From: JAXGMQ01 sp040768585
GTDB lineage: Bacteria; Caldisericota; Caldisericia; JAAYUI01
Assembly: GCA_040768585.1 (NCBI GenBank)
Contig: JAXGMQ010000001.1
Location: forward strand, 744,001 to 808,000
Direction: 5' to 3'
Length of the DNA: 64,000 nt
This document shows positions 44,023 through 53,500 of this stretch, one piece after another; position 1 is the stretch's first letter; every line of letters begins with the position of its first letter. Made by a program: the position numbers and the translations under genes. The notes under the pieces were generated by a model that made no database searches, was not told where the DNA came from, and saw nothing but the letters and a program-made list of their open reading frames with translations.

Positions 44023-44589
44023 ATGGTTTTAATTGAGGGAACTTTGCAAAATGTTTTTATGAGGTATGTGGTAGGTTTCGTTCTATTGGGTGTTATCCTC
44101 GTGGCTCTTCCAATATTATCATCATTCCTGACCCCCTTCTCGCCTGTTGATCCGGTTGTACCCATAGCAATGTCATTTGCCTTTCTTTTGTTATTCGTAT
44201 TTATCTTGTATTTACCTATCTCATATTTCCTGTTCAGATTCAAATTGACTTATCTTCTTATTGATGGAAAACCAACAATCATCGTGAAAACGCCAACAAC
44301 GCAGCGACAATTCGGTGCCAGCTCAAACTACCATATCTCATTCACAACCTTAAGCACATTCTATGGCTATAGAGTCACTTATTTGAAGCTAGACATCTGG
44401 GATTCATGGAGCAGGAAAACATTCTTTGAGCGTTTGCCACCAGGAATTGAGATAAAGAACCTCTCAGAATACACACAAGGTGGAGGATATTTGACAGCTC
44501 AGTTAGTTTCAGTTGGTAGACACCCGGGGATTGTGTGGAGGATATGCAAGGAGCTTGAGAAGAATTCTGGTGTAAAAAAGCTTCCGTAG
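44023..44589 (+). CDS. Two-TM membrane protein with PH-like cytosolic domain
   Basis: 188 residues. Two membrane helices (about residues 12-35 and 47-70), then a beta-rich domain starting YLLIDGKPTIIVK and ending in the helix GIVWRICKELEK. The layout (two helices, DGKPxIxV strand, IEI/IEF loop, final helix) is repeated in 46082-46774, so both belong to one family, perhaps of bacterial PH-like domains. GAGGAGG precedes the ATG. It lies inside the segment bracketed by the ntpD 3'-end repeat. Function unknown. Confidence 0.65.
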   Translation: MVLIEGTLQNVFMRYVVGFVLLGVILVALPILSSFLTPFSPVDPVVPIAMSFAFLLLFVFILYLPISYFLFRFKLTYLLIDGKPTIIVKTPTTQRQFGASSNYHISFTTLSTFYGYRVTYLKLDIWDSWSRKTFFERLPPGIEIKNLSEYTQGGGYLTAQLVSVGRHPGIVWRICKELEKNSGVKKLP

Positions 44590-44656
44590 GAATCTCTAGT
44601 AAAATGAGCACGATAAACACGTGATGACATAAAAGCTCAACGAAGTCGAGAAGACA

Positions 44657-44680
44657 AAGGCGATATTGGAGAATAAATAG
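44657..44680 (+). repeat. Direct repeat copy 2: displaced 3' end of ntpD
   Basis: Identical 24 bases to the end of ntpD, 723 bp downstream, with no remainder of the gene in front. It marks the far border of a small inserted or duplicated segment. Confidence 0.85.
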
Positions 44681-44716
44681 TAATTGTTTATACTGTAGAC
44701 ACTGGGAGGTGTTGAT

Positions 44717-45919
44717 GTGCATTTGACAGGCAAACAAGTTGGAGAATACAGTAAAACTATCTATTTGTTAAAATACTATATCAAGGTGCTGAATAGATTG
44801 ACTCCATTTAAGTTATCCATCGAAGATGATAAATTTCTAGAACAAAAAACAATAATTCGAACAAGGTGCGACTATACAGAAATTCTTCTTCATATTAGGA
44901 GAATTATTAGAAAGTTTACTACGCACTTTTATCCAATAAAACCAATAACTGAAATAGTGAAAAAATACAGATCATTTGAATCTAATGGGAATGTAAAAGA
45001 ATTTATGCTACCTTTGGGATTCTTCAGAGATAGTTTTAAGCCAATTGTAACATTCAGTGATGATCCAAATACACCTTGTGATGTCGAAGTGACCTTATCT
45101 TTTGGTTGGAAGATGGAAGCAAATCAAAATGGGATAATGGAATCAGATACTTTGAATTTAAGGATACTTGCTCCGGAAAAAATTGCCCTTGATGAAGCCG
45201 GTTTTTTATATAAGAAAATTGAGATGTTCCAATATACCCACAAAAATTTTCTTGAAAAAATCAGGACTTATGGGAATAATACAGGAAATGAAAATCCTAA
45301 TATTTATAATGAAATCATTAGAGAATATCAAAAATTGGGTCATTTGATCATGATTTATTCAAATAGTTTCATCCTCAGAATTCACTCATTCCTTGATAAG
45401 TTCCTAAACAGAGTAATCAATACACAATACTCAAAAATTCAAATACCTTCTGGCGTATCATTGGATGAATTTATGCGTAAGAATTTTGATTCAAGACTAG
45501 ACGCAGTATTGTGGCAGCCTACTCAGATTGATACAAATAATAATCAACTGTATATAGATTTTGACAAATATAAAAATCTGAGAAATAAAATAACTCACGG
45601 TCTTAAACTTAGCGAAATGGATACTATACTTCTAGAATATAATGATCTGGAATCTTTGAATATTACTTACATTAAAATTGCAAGAATGTTGTGGAAGCAT
45701 TATTACGCCGAAGAATATCCACAATATCTCCAATATCTTGGTAGAGATTACTCTGACAAAGTCTTCAACCTCGACACCGAAGTTATCTCTATGCTTGACT
45801 ATGCCATGAGAGTAAAAGGTAAGATGATCACCAGGATGAATAACAAACTTAGAGAATATGGATATCAGATATCAAGAATCCCTATCGCAAACGATGACCA
45901 AAAACCACAACTTACCTAG
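44717..45919 (+). CDS. AT-rich HEPN-like protein of unknown function
   Basis: 400 residues, GTG start seven bases after GGGAGG. Almost all helical, rich in Ile, Asn and Lys, with much lower G+C than the ATPase genes before it, a sign of transfer. Near residue 288 it has KYKNLRNKITHGLKLS: Arg-Asn-x-x-x-His is the catalytic pattern of HEPN-fold RNases. The preceding helix (YSNSFILRIHSFLDKFLNRVI) would be the first HEPN helix. HEPN proteins are common RNase effectors of toxin and antiphage systems. No antitoxin-like partner is adjacent on the same strand. A non-catalytic helical protein remains possible. Confidence 0.6.
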   Translation: MHLTGKQVGEYSKTIYLLKYYIKVLNRLTPFKLSIEDDKFLEQKTIIRTRCDYTEILLHIRRIIRKFTTHFYPIKPITEIVKKYRSFESNGNVKEFMLPLGFFRDSFKPIVTFSDDPNTPCDVEVTLSFGWKMEANQNGIMESDTLNLRILAPEKIALDEAGFLYKKIEMFQYTHKNFLEKIRTYGNNTGNENPNIYNEIIREYQKLGHLIMIYSNSFILRIHSFLDKFLNRVINTQYSKIQIPSGVSLDEFMRKNFDSRLDAVLWQPTQIDTNNNQLYIDFDKYKNLRNKITHGLKLSEMDTILLEYNDLESLNITYIKIARMLWKHYYAEEYPQYLQYLGRDYSDKVFNLDTEVISMLDYAMRVKGKMITRMNNKLREYGYQISRIPIANDDQKPQLT

Positions 45920-46081
45920 TACATTCCATGAAATAAACTCTCCTCACACCGACAATATCCACCAACAAACAGTGCAAACATAATCATCCAAATTCTCGCC
46001 ATTCCCCATACTCCAGTTCTTTGATTAACCCTGCCCACGTGCTACAATGCACCAAAAGAATCAAATGGATATAGAGCTTTC

Positions 46082-46774
46082 GTGGATGAAATCACAACAA
46101 TAATTACAGGCAGATCGGATAAGATCACATGCACGTCGAAGGGGTGCGCAATCACCGGCTTCATTGTGCTCATGGCAATTATTATATTTGCTGTCGGTTC
46201 CTTTAGACACCTGAGTGCGAAAACCCTCTCCGTTTATTTGTTTCCTGCCATTATCATCATCTCTGTTTTACTAGCCTCCGTTCTAATTGTGAACTCTGTG
46301 CGAAATCGACGCACTCTCACCCTCAAATATGTCGACGGTAAACCTGTAATATCAGTTGCGCGTGCGAACAACAGCATCATCTTCACCTGGCCATTCGAGT
46401 TTAGAGCAAGATTATTTGATTTGCAGACAATCTTTCGGCATCAGTACGGCCCAAACGGCTATATATATCTTGAGATAGCGCAGGACAATAATCGCTTGAA
46501 GGTAACTGAAAAGCTCCAATATGGCTGCCCTATGCCAACTGACATTGAGTTCGAGGGGATTGACGAGGAACAGCTTGCGCTTTTTGATAAACCAATCGAC
46601 GCTCAGTCTACCGCAATCTATCTGATATTTAAAAGTCTTTATGACTACAAAAATCCCCAAAAACGTGCCAACGAGGCAAAAGACAAAAATCGGGGATCAA
46701 ATCACTTTCGATACGATGAGTCACAAATCTTCTCCAGCGATGATCGTGAAATTATCGATCCGTTCCTCGACTAG
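46082..46774 (+). CDS. Two-TM membrane protein, relative of 44023-44589
   Basis: 230 residues, GTG start. Two membrane helices (about residues 20-42 and 52-72), then LKYVDGKPVISV, a beta-rich part, IEFEGIDEEQ and the helix AIYLIFKSLYDYKN; the order equals that of the protein at 44023. The C-terminal 40 residues are a charged tail absent there. The two relatives flank the HEPN-like gene on either side. Function unknown. Confidence 0.6.
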   Translation: MDEITTIITGRSDKITCTSKGCAITGFIVLMAIIIFAVGSFRHLSAKTLSVYLFPAIIIISVLLASVLIVNSVRNRRTLTLKYVDGKPVISVARANNSIIFTWPFEFRARLFDLQTIFRHQYGPNGYIYLEIAQDNNRLKVTEKLQYGCPMPTDIEFEGIDEEQLALFDKPIDAQSTAIYLIFKSLYDYKNPQKRANEAKDKNRGSNHFRYDESQIFSSDDREIIDPFLD

Positions 46775-47473
46775 CATTAATTAGTAAATATTCCCATTTA
46801 TATCTGCACTGTAACATCTATTGGTGATAATACTGTTATATCCTATATTATTTAACTCTACTAGCTCTCGTAGTTTACATCTATTGTAATGTGTTAAACA
46901 TTCTTAATACATTTGTGTCAGAGTTTGTGAGAAAGGAGACAGACATCAAAAAGATAACAGGCGCGACTCCAGACCACCTCTCAAGGCGGGAATGTTCTTC
47001 GACCCAGAGGGTCGTCAGCTAGAGGAAGTCATGAGATGGAGGGGTTGAAGGAGTCAACCTCAGATGACACAACTCAATCTGTTGGTGAGAGTTTCGAAGA
47101 ACCACCGAGATCCACCCAGGTACCGGGTCAGCAACATACAAGGAACTAGGGAGGTACAGGTGGATGAAGTCGAAAAAACGGCGTCAGTAACTGCACACAA
47201 GAGGTGAGACATAGAGCTTAATCTTGTGAGTGTTTTTCAAAGTTTTTCTTTTTGCATCGGCAGTACAAGGAAATATCGGCTGTAAATATTTGGAAGACAA
47301 CAGATGTGGCAATAGGGTCAAACTATTGTAAGTTTTCAAAAACAAGGCCTTATTGCCGAAACTGCGGGGATTGTTAGTTTTGGTTGCTTGCGGTTTTTTG
47401 CTCCCTTTTCCGTGACACCAGAACGGGTCACACAAAAACAATCCCCCACCCTGATTAAAAACCTAAAAAAATG
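46775..47473. other. 699-bp non-coding region with possible structured RNA
   Basis: No convincing gene. Between about 46925 and 47206 the sequence is purine-rich with clear hairpins: GACCC-AGA-GGGTC (47001-47013), GGTTGA-AGGAG-TCAACC (47043-47059), ACCC...GGGT (47114-47128). Short frames such as one from an ATG near 47036 run 30-40 codons only. This could be a structured RNA or the 5' part of a dead group II intron; I cannot decide. Towards the right end GTGAC...GTCAC (47412-47430) is another inverted repeat. Confidence 0.4.
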
Positions 47474-48298
47474 CTATCTCCAGAGCCCATGTTCCACCAG
47501 GTGATTTCTCAGTCTTCGCCTTGAGTAGTTGATGAAATCAGATAATTCATCGGTTGGCAAGTCAAGGTTATCAGCACTCTTATAATCGAGTGACGCAAGT
47601 TCAATAAGGTGATGATATCTTCTGTCAATATTCTCACTTGCCCAATTTGCGCTCTCAAGCTTAGACAAGATTAGTCTTCTCTCAACGAATGCGATAATTC
47701 TGCATGTATTTAGAACTGAATATATCGGAAATTCCTCAGACTGCTCTCCCAACCAAATAAAATCCTGCAATATAGAGTCATCAACATCAAAATCCGGCAC
47801 ATCTGGCAATGTATCATCGTCTAAACCAAACAGTCTCATCCCTCGAGTTTTGCAGACCCTAAAATGAACCGCCAGGTCGGAGTCAACTGGATCTTTACCC
47901 CACAATTCCTCGACTATCGAATCTGGTTTTTCATTGACGAGTTTAGTCAACCTTTCACGGTAGCTGGAACTGTAGTGAAAATCGAACCTCGCTGGGTGTT
48001 TCCAGGGAGAGATATCACGGAGATTGACAAAACTCAACTCAATCGGTCGAGGGTTCCCCGAAAATCTCAACGTCAACTTGGATATCTTAAGAACACCCTC
48101 TCGTGACAACGGACTCTTAGTCACAAAAAGCAAGTCCACATCACTCTTGGACTCGTTGAAACATCCAAGCGAAAGGGAACCATGAAGCCAGACTGACGAA
48201 AGGTTATCCCCGAATAAACAGGAAACCACGCCCCCCACGAAACCACAAACCTGCTCCCTAACGGTCTTCGGACAGCTCTCCCCTAACACTAGATTCAT
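47474..48298 (-). CDS. Aminoglycoside-nucleotidyltransferase-like protein (ANT(3'')/ANT(9) type)
   Basis: 274 residues. Nucleotidyltransferase motif WLHGSLSLGCFNESKSDVDLLF: Gly-Ser and the Asp-x-Asp metal site are intact; a third acid is likely in PIELSFV. The C-terminal 120 residues are helical in the manner of DUF4111 of AadA-like enzymes, with LNTCRIIAFVERR. Such enzymes adenylylate streptomycin or spectinomycin, but many environmental relatives have unknown substrates. It stands alone on the minus strand. Not adjacent to a HEPN partner, so not a standard MNT-HEPN pair. Confidence 0.78.
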   Translation of the reverse strand: MNLVLGESCPKTVREQVCGFVGGVVSCLFGDNLSSVWLHGSLSLGCFNESKSDVDLLFVTKSPLSREGVLKISKLTLRFSGNPRPIELSFVNLRDISPWKHPARFDFHYSSSYRERLTKLVNEKPDSIVEELWGKDPVDSDLAVHFRVCKTRGMRLFGLDDDTLPDVPDFDVDDSILQDFIWLGEQSEEFPIYSVLNTCRIIAFVERRLILSKLESANWASENIDRRYHHLIELASLDYKSADNLDLPTDELSDFINYSRRRLRNHLVEHGLWR

Positions 48299-48363
48299 TT
48301 AAAACCCACCGGGCGGCGAGGGAATCTCTCTATGAGCAAACCCTCACCATAACTAATACACAA

Positions 48364-48768
48364 CTAGTACTTAATTATCCTTGGCAACTCTTTCGCTTGA
48401 GCCACCCAGTCTGTGACCTTATTCAAGGATGGGAGCTGTCTGACGAGTTTTTTGCTCTCGTTCACCTCAACCATCTTCGCATGCAGATTCTCAGCGTTTC
48501 TCTGCGCGAGCTCTGGGATAGTGTCGACACCAGACTCCTCGAGAAGATCCGCATACTCCTGGCCAACACCCTTGATTCTGAAAAGATCGACATGATTAAC
48601 CCACTCAAGAATGAGTTTTCCGCTGATTCCAGATTTCTTCTCAATCTCTTTTCTACCACTTGGTGTTGAGCCCACATCGAGTAGGTCGTTGGTCGTTGAA
48701 ATACCGCCTGCAGCAAGCTTCTTTGCGTACTTTTCGCCAATACCCTCTACATACTCCAGTTTTGCCAT
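48364..48768 (-). CDS. DUF4332 helix-hairpin-helix protein
   Basis: 134 residues from the ATG at 48768, nine bases after GGAGGATGG. Two helix-hairpin-helix units: VEGIGEKYAKKLAAGGI and IKGVGQEYADLLEESGV, as in DUF4332 proteins; these bind DNA or act as protein adaptors. The ORF continues upstream but that part is non-coding in character. Isolated gene; no operon partner. Confidence 0.8.
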   Translation of the reverse strand: MAKLEYVEGIGEKYAKKLAAGGISTTNDLLDVGSTPSGRKEIEKKSGISGKLILEWVNHVDLFRIKGVGQEYADLLEESGVDTIPELAQRNAENLHAKMVEVNESKKLVRQLPSLNKVTDWVAQAKELPRIIKY

Positions 48769-48958
48769 ATCGTCTCTCCATCCTCCTTTAAATTTTGTCG
48801 TGTCCAAGAATACACACTCTGAACACAGGCACAGGCGGTGCCATAAACTCATAAAGGCTAAACAGAATCAAACGCCATTAAAAGCTGTCAGCACCCTCAC
48901 CGGCAGAGTATATCAAAATGATTACTAGTTGGCAAATCAAATTTTTTGGGTCAATAAA

Positions 48959-50185
48959 TTACCATGAAGCCAGGTACTTCTTCTGTTGTTCTGTTAATTT
49001 GTCAATTTTTATTCCATGAGACTCAAGCTTCAACACTGCCACTCTTCTGTCCACATCATCAGGTACCCTATGAAGTGACTTTGGCATCTTCAGCCCATTT
49101 GTGAGTCCATAATGCAGTGAGAGTAGTTGAAGCGCAAAGGACAGATCCATTATCTCAGCAGGATGCCCATCACCACAGGCAAGATTCACAAGCCTTCCTT
49201 CACCAAGCACGTTTATCTTTTTCCCTGACGGGAGCGTGTATTCGGTAATATTTCTTCTAACCTCTCGGCTTGACACGGCGTAGTCGCGAAGCTCATTCAT
49301 CGCAACCTCAACATCAAAGTGACCTGCATTGGAGAGAATTGAGCCTTCCTTTAGAAGTTCGAAGTGTCTCTTATCAATAATGTTTGTGTCACCTGTCGCT
49401 GTCACAAAAATGTCTCCAACAGGGGCAGCTTCCTCCATCGTCTTCACGACAAAACCATCAAAGTGCGCTTCCATCGCTCGAATCGGGTCAACCTCAGTGA
49501 CAACAACCCTTGCACCAAGACCAGAGGCTCTCATGGCAAGCCCCCTGCCAACCCAACCATAACCGGCAACAACAACAGTTTTACCGCACACCGTCAGGTT
49601 TGTGGTTCTCATGATTCCGTCCCAGCTTGACTGACCCGTGCCATATCTGTTGTCAAACAGATATTTTGACTGAGCGTCATTGACAGTGATAACGGGGCAT
49701 GGCAACCTTTTGGCTGTCTCCAATGCCCTCATACGAGTTATACCCGATGTTGTCTCCTCTGTTGCGCACAAGACATTGTATCGCTTCGCGTTCTCTGAAA
49801 TCTCAACCACCAAATCGGCTCCATCATCAAGCACAAGGGTCGGATGATTTGACAGTGTAGACTTTATGTTTTCCTTATGCTCTTTTTCTGTCTCGCCATG
49901 TTTGGCATAGACGTCGACTCCAGAGCTTGCCAGCGCTGCAGCAACATCATCTTGAGTGGAAAGGGGATTGGAACCACATATGGCAACCTTTGCTCCACAA
50001 TCAGAAACGACCTGAGCAAGGTAGGCTGTCTTTGCCTCAAGGTGAATTGACATCGAGATAGACACTCTGTCAAAAGCGCCTTTCATCTCCGAAGCAAGCT
50101 TCGTCAGAACAGGCATGCGGGGTTTTACCCATTCGATCTTCTGTCTGCCAGAAGGCGCTAACTTGATGTCTCTGATTCTACACAT
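48959..50185 (-). CDS. ahcY: Adenosylhomocysteinase
   Basis: 408 residues from ATG 50185 (AAGGAAT in front). Landmarks: SISMSIHLEAKTAYL, CGSNPLSTQDDVAAAL, TTSGITRM, and the NAD site VVAGYGWVGRGLAMRASGLG with VVVTEVDPIRA; NVLGEGRLVNLACGDGHP near the end. It splits S-adenosylhomocysteine to adenosine and homocysteine, renewing methylation. The shorter form lacks the about 40-residue insertion of many mesophilic enzymes, as in archaea and thermophiles. Divergent from the membrane-protein gene at 50301. Confidence 0.94.
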   Translation of the reverse strand: MCRIRDIKLAPSGRQKIEWVKPRMPVLTKLASEMKGAFDRVSISMSIHLEAKTAYLAQVVSDCGAKVAICGSNPLSTQDDVAAALASSGVDVYAKHGETEKEHKENIKSTLSNHPTLVLDDGADLVVEISENAKRYNVLCATEETTSGITRMRALETAKRLPCPVITVNDAQSKYLFDNRYGTGQSSWDGIMRTTNLTVCGKTVVVAGYGWVGRGLAMRASGLGARVVVTEVDPIRAMEAHFDGFVVKTMEEAAPVGDIFVTATGDTNIIDKRHFELLKEGSILSNAGHFDVEVAMNELRDYAVSSREVRRNITEYTLPSGKKINVLGEGRLVNLACGDGHPAEIMDLSFALQLLSLHYGLTNGLKMPKSLHRVPDDVDRRVAVLKLESHGIKIDKLTEQQKKYLASW

Positions 50186-50300
50186 ATTCCTTGTAAACCT
50201 CCGACCATATTGCTCTCTAACCAAAGCATATCCACATTGCCATTATCAAACCATAAAATCAGCATTGATTGATTCCTCCCATGATGATAATCTCTTTGAC

Positions 50301-50993
50301 ATGAAAGGTTTTAAATATAAGGGTATCCTCGTATTCGCTTTCGTTTTTGTTCTAGTAATCGGATTACAGGAACTTGGGATTCTACCAGATCTCTCAATGC
50401 CAACGGGCAATGAGTGGTTTTTCCATGTTTTCGGCATCCTGATGCCCACCTTTGTCGCTGTCTTTGCGTGGTGGAAAAGGGTGACACTCGTTGGAATCTC
50501 AACGACTATCATCTTCTCTGCATATCTGCTCAAGCTTCTCTATGCTCTGGGTTTGACGTCGGGTTCTTGGGTTATCCAGTACGCCTTTCCACTGCTTCTT
50601 GCGGTTGGACTTATTATTCTCCTCTACTACTCATATCAGATTCAGATACACAAGAACCTCGTCCCATGGACATATGTCTGCTGGGTTGTTCTCGTTGTTC
50701 CAGCCCTTTATCTCCCTCAAACCATCACATTCTACCCATACCATCTTGCCATGTGGGCACCAACTCTTGTTGCAATCCCCGCCCTCATCATACTTTCCTT
50801 CAACGGCAGAGGCGGTCTGGCGGCTGTTTCAGTGGTTGTTTTTTCTGTGTTTTTCCCGCTCTCCGTCTACATTGGCTTCGTGTCCCAGATTCTAGAGGTA
50901 CTAGGTTTTCTGCTTCTTGGCTTCCATCTTGCTGGCATTCACTGGGCTAATCGAGAATCCGAAGATCCACCTCAAAAGGAACAAATCCTATAA
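50301..50993 (+). CDS. Polytopic membrane protein, unknown function
   Basis: 230 residues from ATG 50301; upstream in-frame codons run into the divergent ahcY leader. About seven membrane helices, starting ILVFAFVFVLVIGLQELG, no conserved polar motif that I recognise, short cytoplasmic tail NRESEDPPQKEQIL. Its 3' end overlaps the convergent gene 50947-52491 by 47 bp. It could be a transporter-like or stage-V-like integral protein; no partner tells which. Confidence 0.65.
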   Translation: MKGFKYKGILVFAFVFVLVIGLQELGILPDLSMPTGNEWFFHVFGILMPTFVAVFAWWKRVTLVGISTTIIFSAYLLKLLYALGLTSGSWVIQYAFPLLLAVGLIILLYYSYQIQIHKNLVPWTYVCWVVLVVPALYLPQTITFYPYHLAMWAPTLVAIPALIILSFNGRGGLAAVSVVVFSVFFPLSVYIGFVSQILEVLGFLLLGFHLAGIHWANRESEDPPQKEQIL

Positions 50994-52491
50994 CACCAGG
51001 TATATACCTCCAAAAGACCACCTTATCAGGCGGCTGTTCATCACCCCACAACCTCTTGACTCGAAGTGTTACCTCTGGCCAATTCTCAACATCGAGCCAC
51101 ATGTGAAACGACGGCTTCGATTGCACCGGAAGCAAGAGCTCGCCTCTATTCATTGAGCCAACAACGAACTTACCAGTAAACAGGTCATCTGACTTTGAGA
51201 GAACAATCTCTTTCGGGAGATATCCCTCTGGGGCAACATACCCAGACACTGTGATCGTTTTTTGAGTGTTGTAGTCAGTCAATGCGACCGTAAGATGTCC
51301 TTTGAGAATTGCGTTCTTCTGCTCGTCTGATTGTACCCTCAGGGTCACCTCTCCCGGACCAACACCTGAGGTTACCGATGACACTATCCAGGAGCTCGAA
51401 TCTACAACACTCCACTTTACACCCTCCAAAACATCAACAAACAACTGCGTTGGGGGCGCAATGTCTGGGGTGGAGATGAAAATATTTTCTGGTGTTACCT
51501 CGAAGTTATCAGCTGGGTTGGGAACGAGTTTTACAGCCACTACCTTCTCTACTGATATTTTGCCGGGGAATGTGAGCTCAATCACTCCATCTTGAGCGTC
51601 GTCTGTCAATCCTTCCTGGAACACAGTGACCTTTATTCTGCCTTTTCCCCTTCCCTGTTTGGGTTCTATATCAATCCATGGGACGGTAGGCAGGGCTTCC
51701 CAGACAAACAGATTCTCATCGGCTGTTGGTATAACATCGATGTATTCAGTCTGTCCGCTTACACCCTTTGTAAATTTTATCGAGTCAGTTGAGATGTCAG
51801 CTTCTGGATTTTCTGGCAATGTTTCCTCTCCCACCACATCAGAGGTCATTGTGGCAGTTTGTTTGTAATTTTTGGTCGAGGCTTCGATCTCAAGCGAGAA
51901 AAGCTTTGGCTCTGTGTAGGTAGTTGATCCCATGCCAGTCGTTGCTATACCTGGAAGGTCAATATAAGTGGGTGCCACTCCAACTCTGCCTGAAACGGGG
52001 TCTTTGGGTTTTGTGAATGTAACAGTGCCACAGGCTTCAGAATCGGGGCAAGTTAAAAGGATTGTAAACTTTCCGGAGCCACCCGGATAGAATGTTCTTT
52101 TCCCTGGGAAGATTCTCATTGTGAACTTCTGAATCTTCTCTCTGACAACATTGATTGTCACGGTTCGGGTAATTTCACCAACCTTGATTTCAAGCATCGA
52201 GACATCGTCAGCCCTCGCAAGGTTTCCAAGCGGGTACACCCTGAGCGTTGCAGAGCCTGTCCCTTCCGTTTCTCCTCCAAACCCAAATGGGTACTCGACG
52301 CTCCAACCATCACCATCTGCACAGTCAATATATATCTCATGATATTTTGGACTCGGCTTGTTTGATCTTACTTCAAAGGTAATCTCTGACGGTGAAACTA
52401 CAAAATCAAAGTTGAGACCAACAAGAAAAGAGGCGCACAATATCGCGCACAAAACGACAGAAAAAACATGTTTTATTCTTTGCACACCCAA
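50947..52491 (-). CDS. Secreted protein with BACON-like domains
   Basis: 514 residues. Signal peptide (FSVVLCAILCASFLVG). Several beta-sandwich units of the BACON style, e.g. VWEALPTVPWIDIEPKQGRG and WSVVDSSSWIVSSVTSGVGPG (parts), where a Trp-x-x-V/I-x-P/S-x-x-G-x-G pattern recurs. Such domains bind glycans or serve as spacers at the cell surface. No enzyme domain. 3' end overlaps the convergent membrane-protein gene. Confidence 0.72.
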   Translation of the reverse strand: MGVQRIKHVFSVVLCAILCASFLVGLNFDFVVSPSEITFEVRSNKPSPKYHEIYIDCADGDGWSVEYPFGFGGETEGTGSATLRVYPLGNLARADDVSMLEIKVGEITRTVTINVVREKIQKFTMRIFPGKRTFYPGGSGKFTILLTCPDSEACGTVTFTKPKDPVSGRVGVAPTYIDLPGIATTGMGSTTYTEPKLFSLEIEASTKNYKQTATMTSDVVGEETLPENPEADISTDSIKFTKGVSGQTEYIDVIPTADENLFVWEALPTVPWIDIEPKQGRGKGRIKVTVFQEGLTDDAQDGVIELTFPGKISVEKVVAVKLVPNPADNFEVTPENIFISTPDIAPPTQLFVDVLEGVKWSVVDSSSWIVSSVTSGVGPGEVTLRVQSDEQKNAILKGHLTVALTDYNTQKTITVSGYVAPEGYLPKEIVLSKSDDLFTGKFVVGSMNRGELLLPVQSKPSFHMWLDVENWPEVTLRVKRLWGDEQPPDKVVFWRYIPGVIGFVPFEVDLRILD

Positions 52492-52592
52492 TCATTTATC
52501 ACATTTGCCAGACTGTCAACCATTATTTAAAATCAGCCCACCTAAGATTGTCATATTGACAACATTAGCATACAAAAATAGAATTGTTTCAA

Positions 52593-53027
52593 ATGGAAGA
52601 AATGTATATCTGCCCGAATTGCAATGCGCTTGTCAACAGCAGCGAAGACGCCTGTCCAGAGTGCGATGAAGACCTCACACTTTACAGCGATGAAGATCTT
52701 CAGGCCGGATTCATCCCAGAGATTATCTTCTCAGCGGAATCTCTTGCCGAAGCTCAGGCAATCGTGGAGTTTCTCAGAAACAACGACATCCCATCCACAT
52801 ACCTCGACTTCGACTCACCATTAAGGGAGCAATTGCGAGAGACATCCTCAGACAGTGTCCCCGTAATTGTGCACAAGGACACGGCCGAGAAGGCGATAGA
52901 GCTTGTGGATGAGTACATGTCAGTTGTCCCGGTTGGTGACTCCGATGATGAGGATTGGAGCGACGAAGAGGGTGAAATCGAGGATGACGACGAGTACAAC
53001 GATATCGGTCACAACCAAATCGCCTAG
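52593..53027 (+). CDS. Zinc-ribbon plus DUF2007-like signal-transducing protein
   Basis: 144 residues. N-terminal zinc ribbon YICPNCNALVNSSEDACPECDE, then a DUF2007-like alpha-beta domain: EIIFSAESLAEAQAIVEFL, NNDIPSTYL and VIVHKDTAEKAIELVDEY. The C-terminal 30 residues are an Asp/Glu tail. The ATG at 52593 is taken because the TTG upstream has no ribosome binding site; 52602 is an alternative. Single gene. Confidence 0.72.
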   Translation: MEEMYICPNCNALVNSSEDACPECDEDLTLYSDEDLQAGFIPEIIFSAESLAEAQAIVEFLRNNDIPSTYLDFDSPLREQLRETSSDSVPVIVHKDTAEKAIELVDEYMSVVPVGDSDDEDWSDEEGEIEDDDEYNDIGHNQIA

Positions 53028-53064
53028 CAAGTAATCTTCAAAGCTCTCTGTCCTTTCGAGGAAG

Positions 53065-53244
53065 TCACAGGGGCATAATTTTAATGGCAAGTCTGCCTTC
53101 TTGCTCCTCCGGTTTGATGCCGGACGGTTTGAAGGCCGCAGTGTCCGTGGTCTCTATGGATTTTTGTGGCTCTGGTTTCATCCTACCCATCGAATTAGCG
53201 GTCTTTCCGAGATTTTGTGTGTGTCTTGCGCGCACGAAATACAC
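53065..53244 (-). CDS. Possible small protein, 59 residues
   Basis: In the 530-bp gap after the zinc-ribbon gene, a minus frame from GTG 53244 reads with protein-like composition (NLGKTANSMGRMKPEPQKS and GIKPEEQEGRLAIKIMPL). It could be a short protein or the tail of a lost gene; stops precede the GTG. No ribosome binding site and no family match. An overlapping plus-strand frame of about 55 codons (from 53084) is less convincing. The rest of the gap (53245-53500) holds nothing I can name. Confidence 0.3.
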   Translation of the reverse strand: MYFVRARHTQNLGKTANSMGRMKPEPQKSIETTDTAAFKPSGIKPEEQEGRLAIKIMPL

Positions 53245-53500
53245 TTTTTGAAATATTTATTAGGGATATGAGTAAGCACTATCTCGTATTAAATAAATCT
53301 GTGGTTGAAGAAGTCGATTGTCTTTTATAATGCATAGGGTCTGAATAATCACTTTTTTGGAACAATTCACAGAAAACACTAAATTACTCGGTTGGCATTT
53401 GACACTCGGGGATTCTAAACGTCGGTTGGAGTTATTTTATTAAGATGTTTATTTCTGATGCAGAAAACAATCCAAGAAGATTCCTGCTGCATCTAACGCA

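Noticed and set aside
47184..47441. Minus-strand ORF of 85 codons in the 46.8-47.5 kb gap
   Set aside because: Low-complexity composition, no ribosome binding site and no domain-like pattern.
47474..48298. MNT-HEPN toxin-antitoxin pair with the HEPN-like gene
   Set aside because: The genes are 1.5 kb apart on opposite strands, and the nucleotidyltransferase is of the long AadA/DUF4111 type, not the small MNT type.
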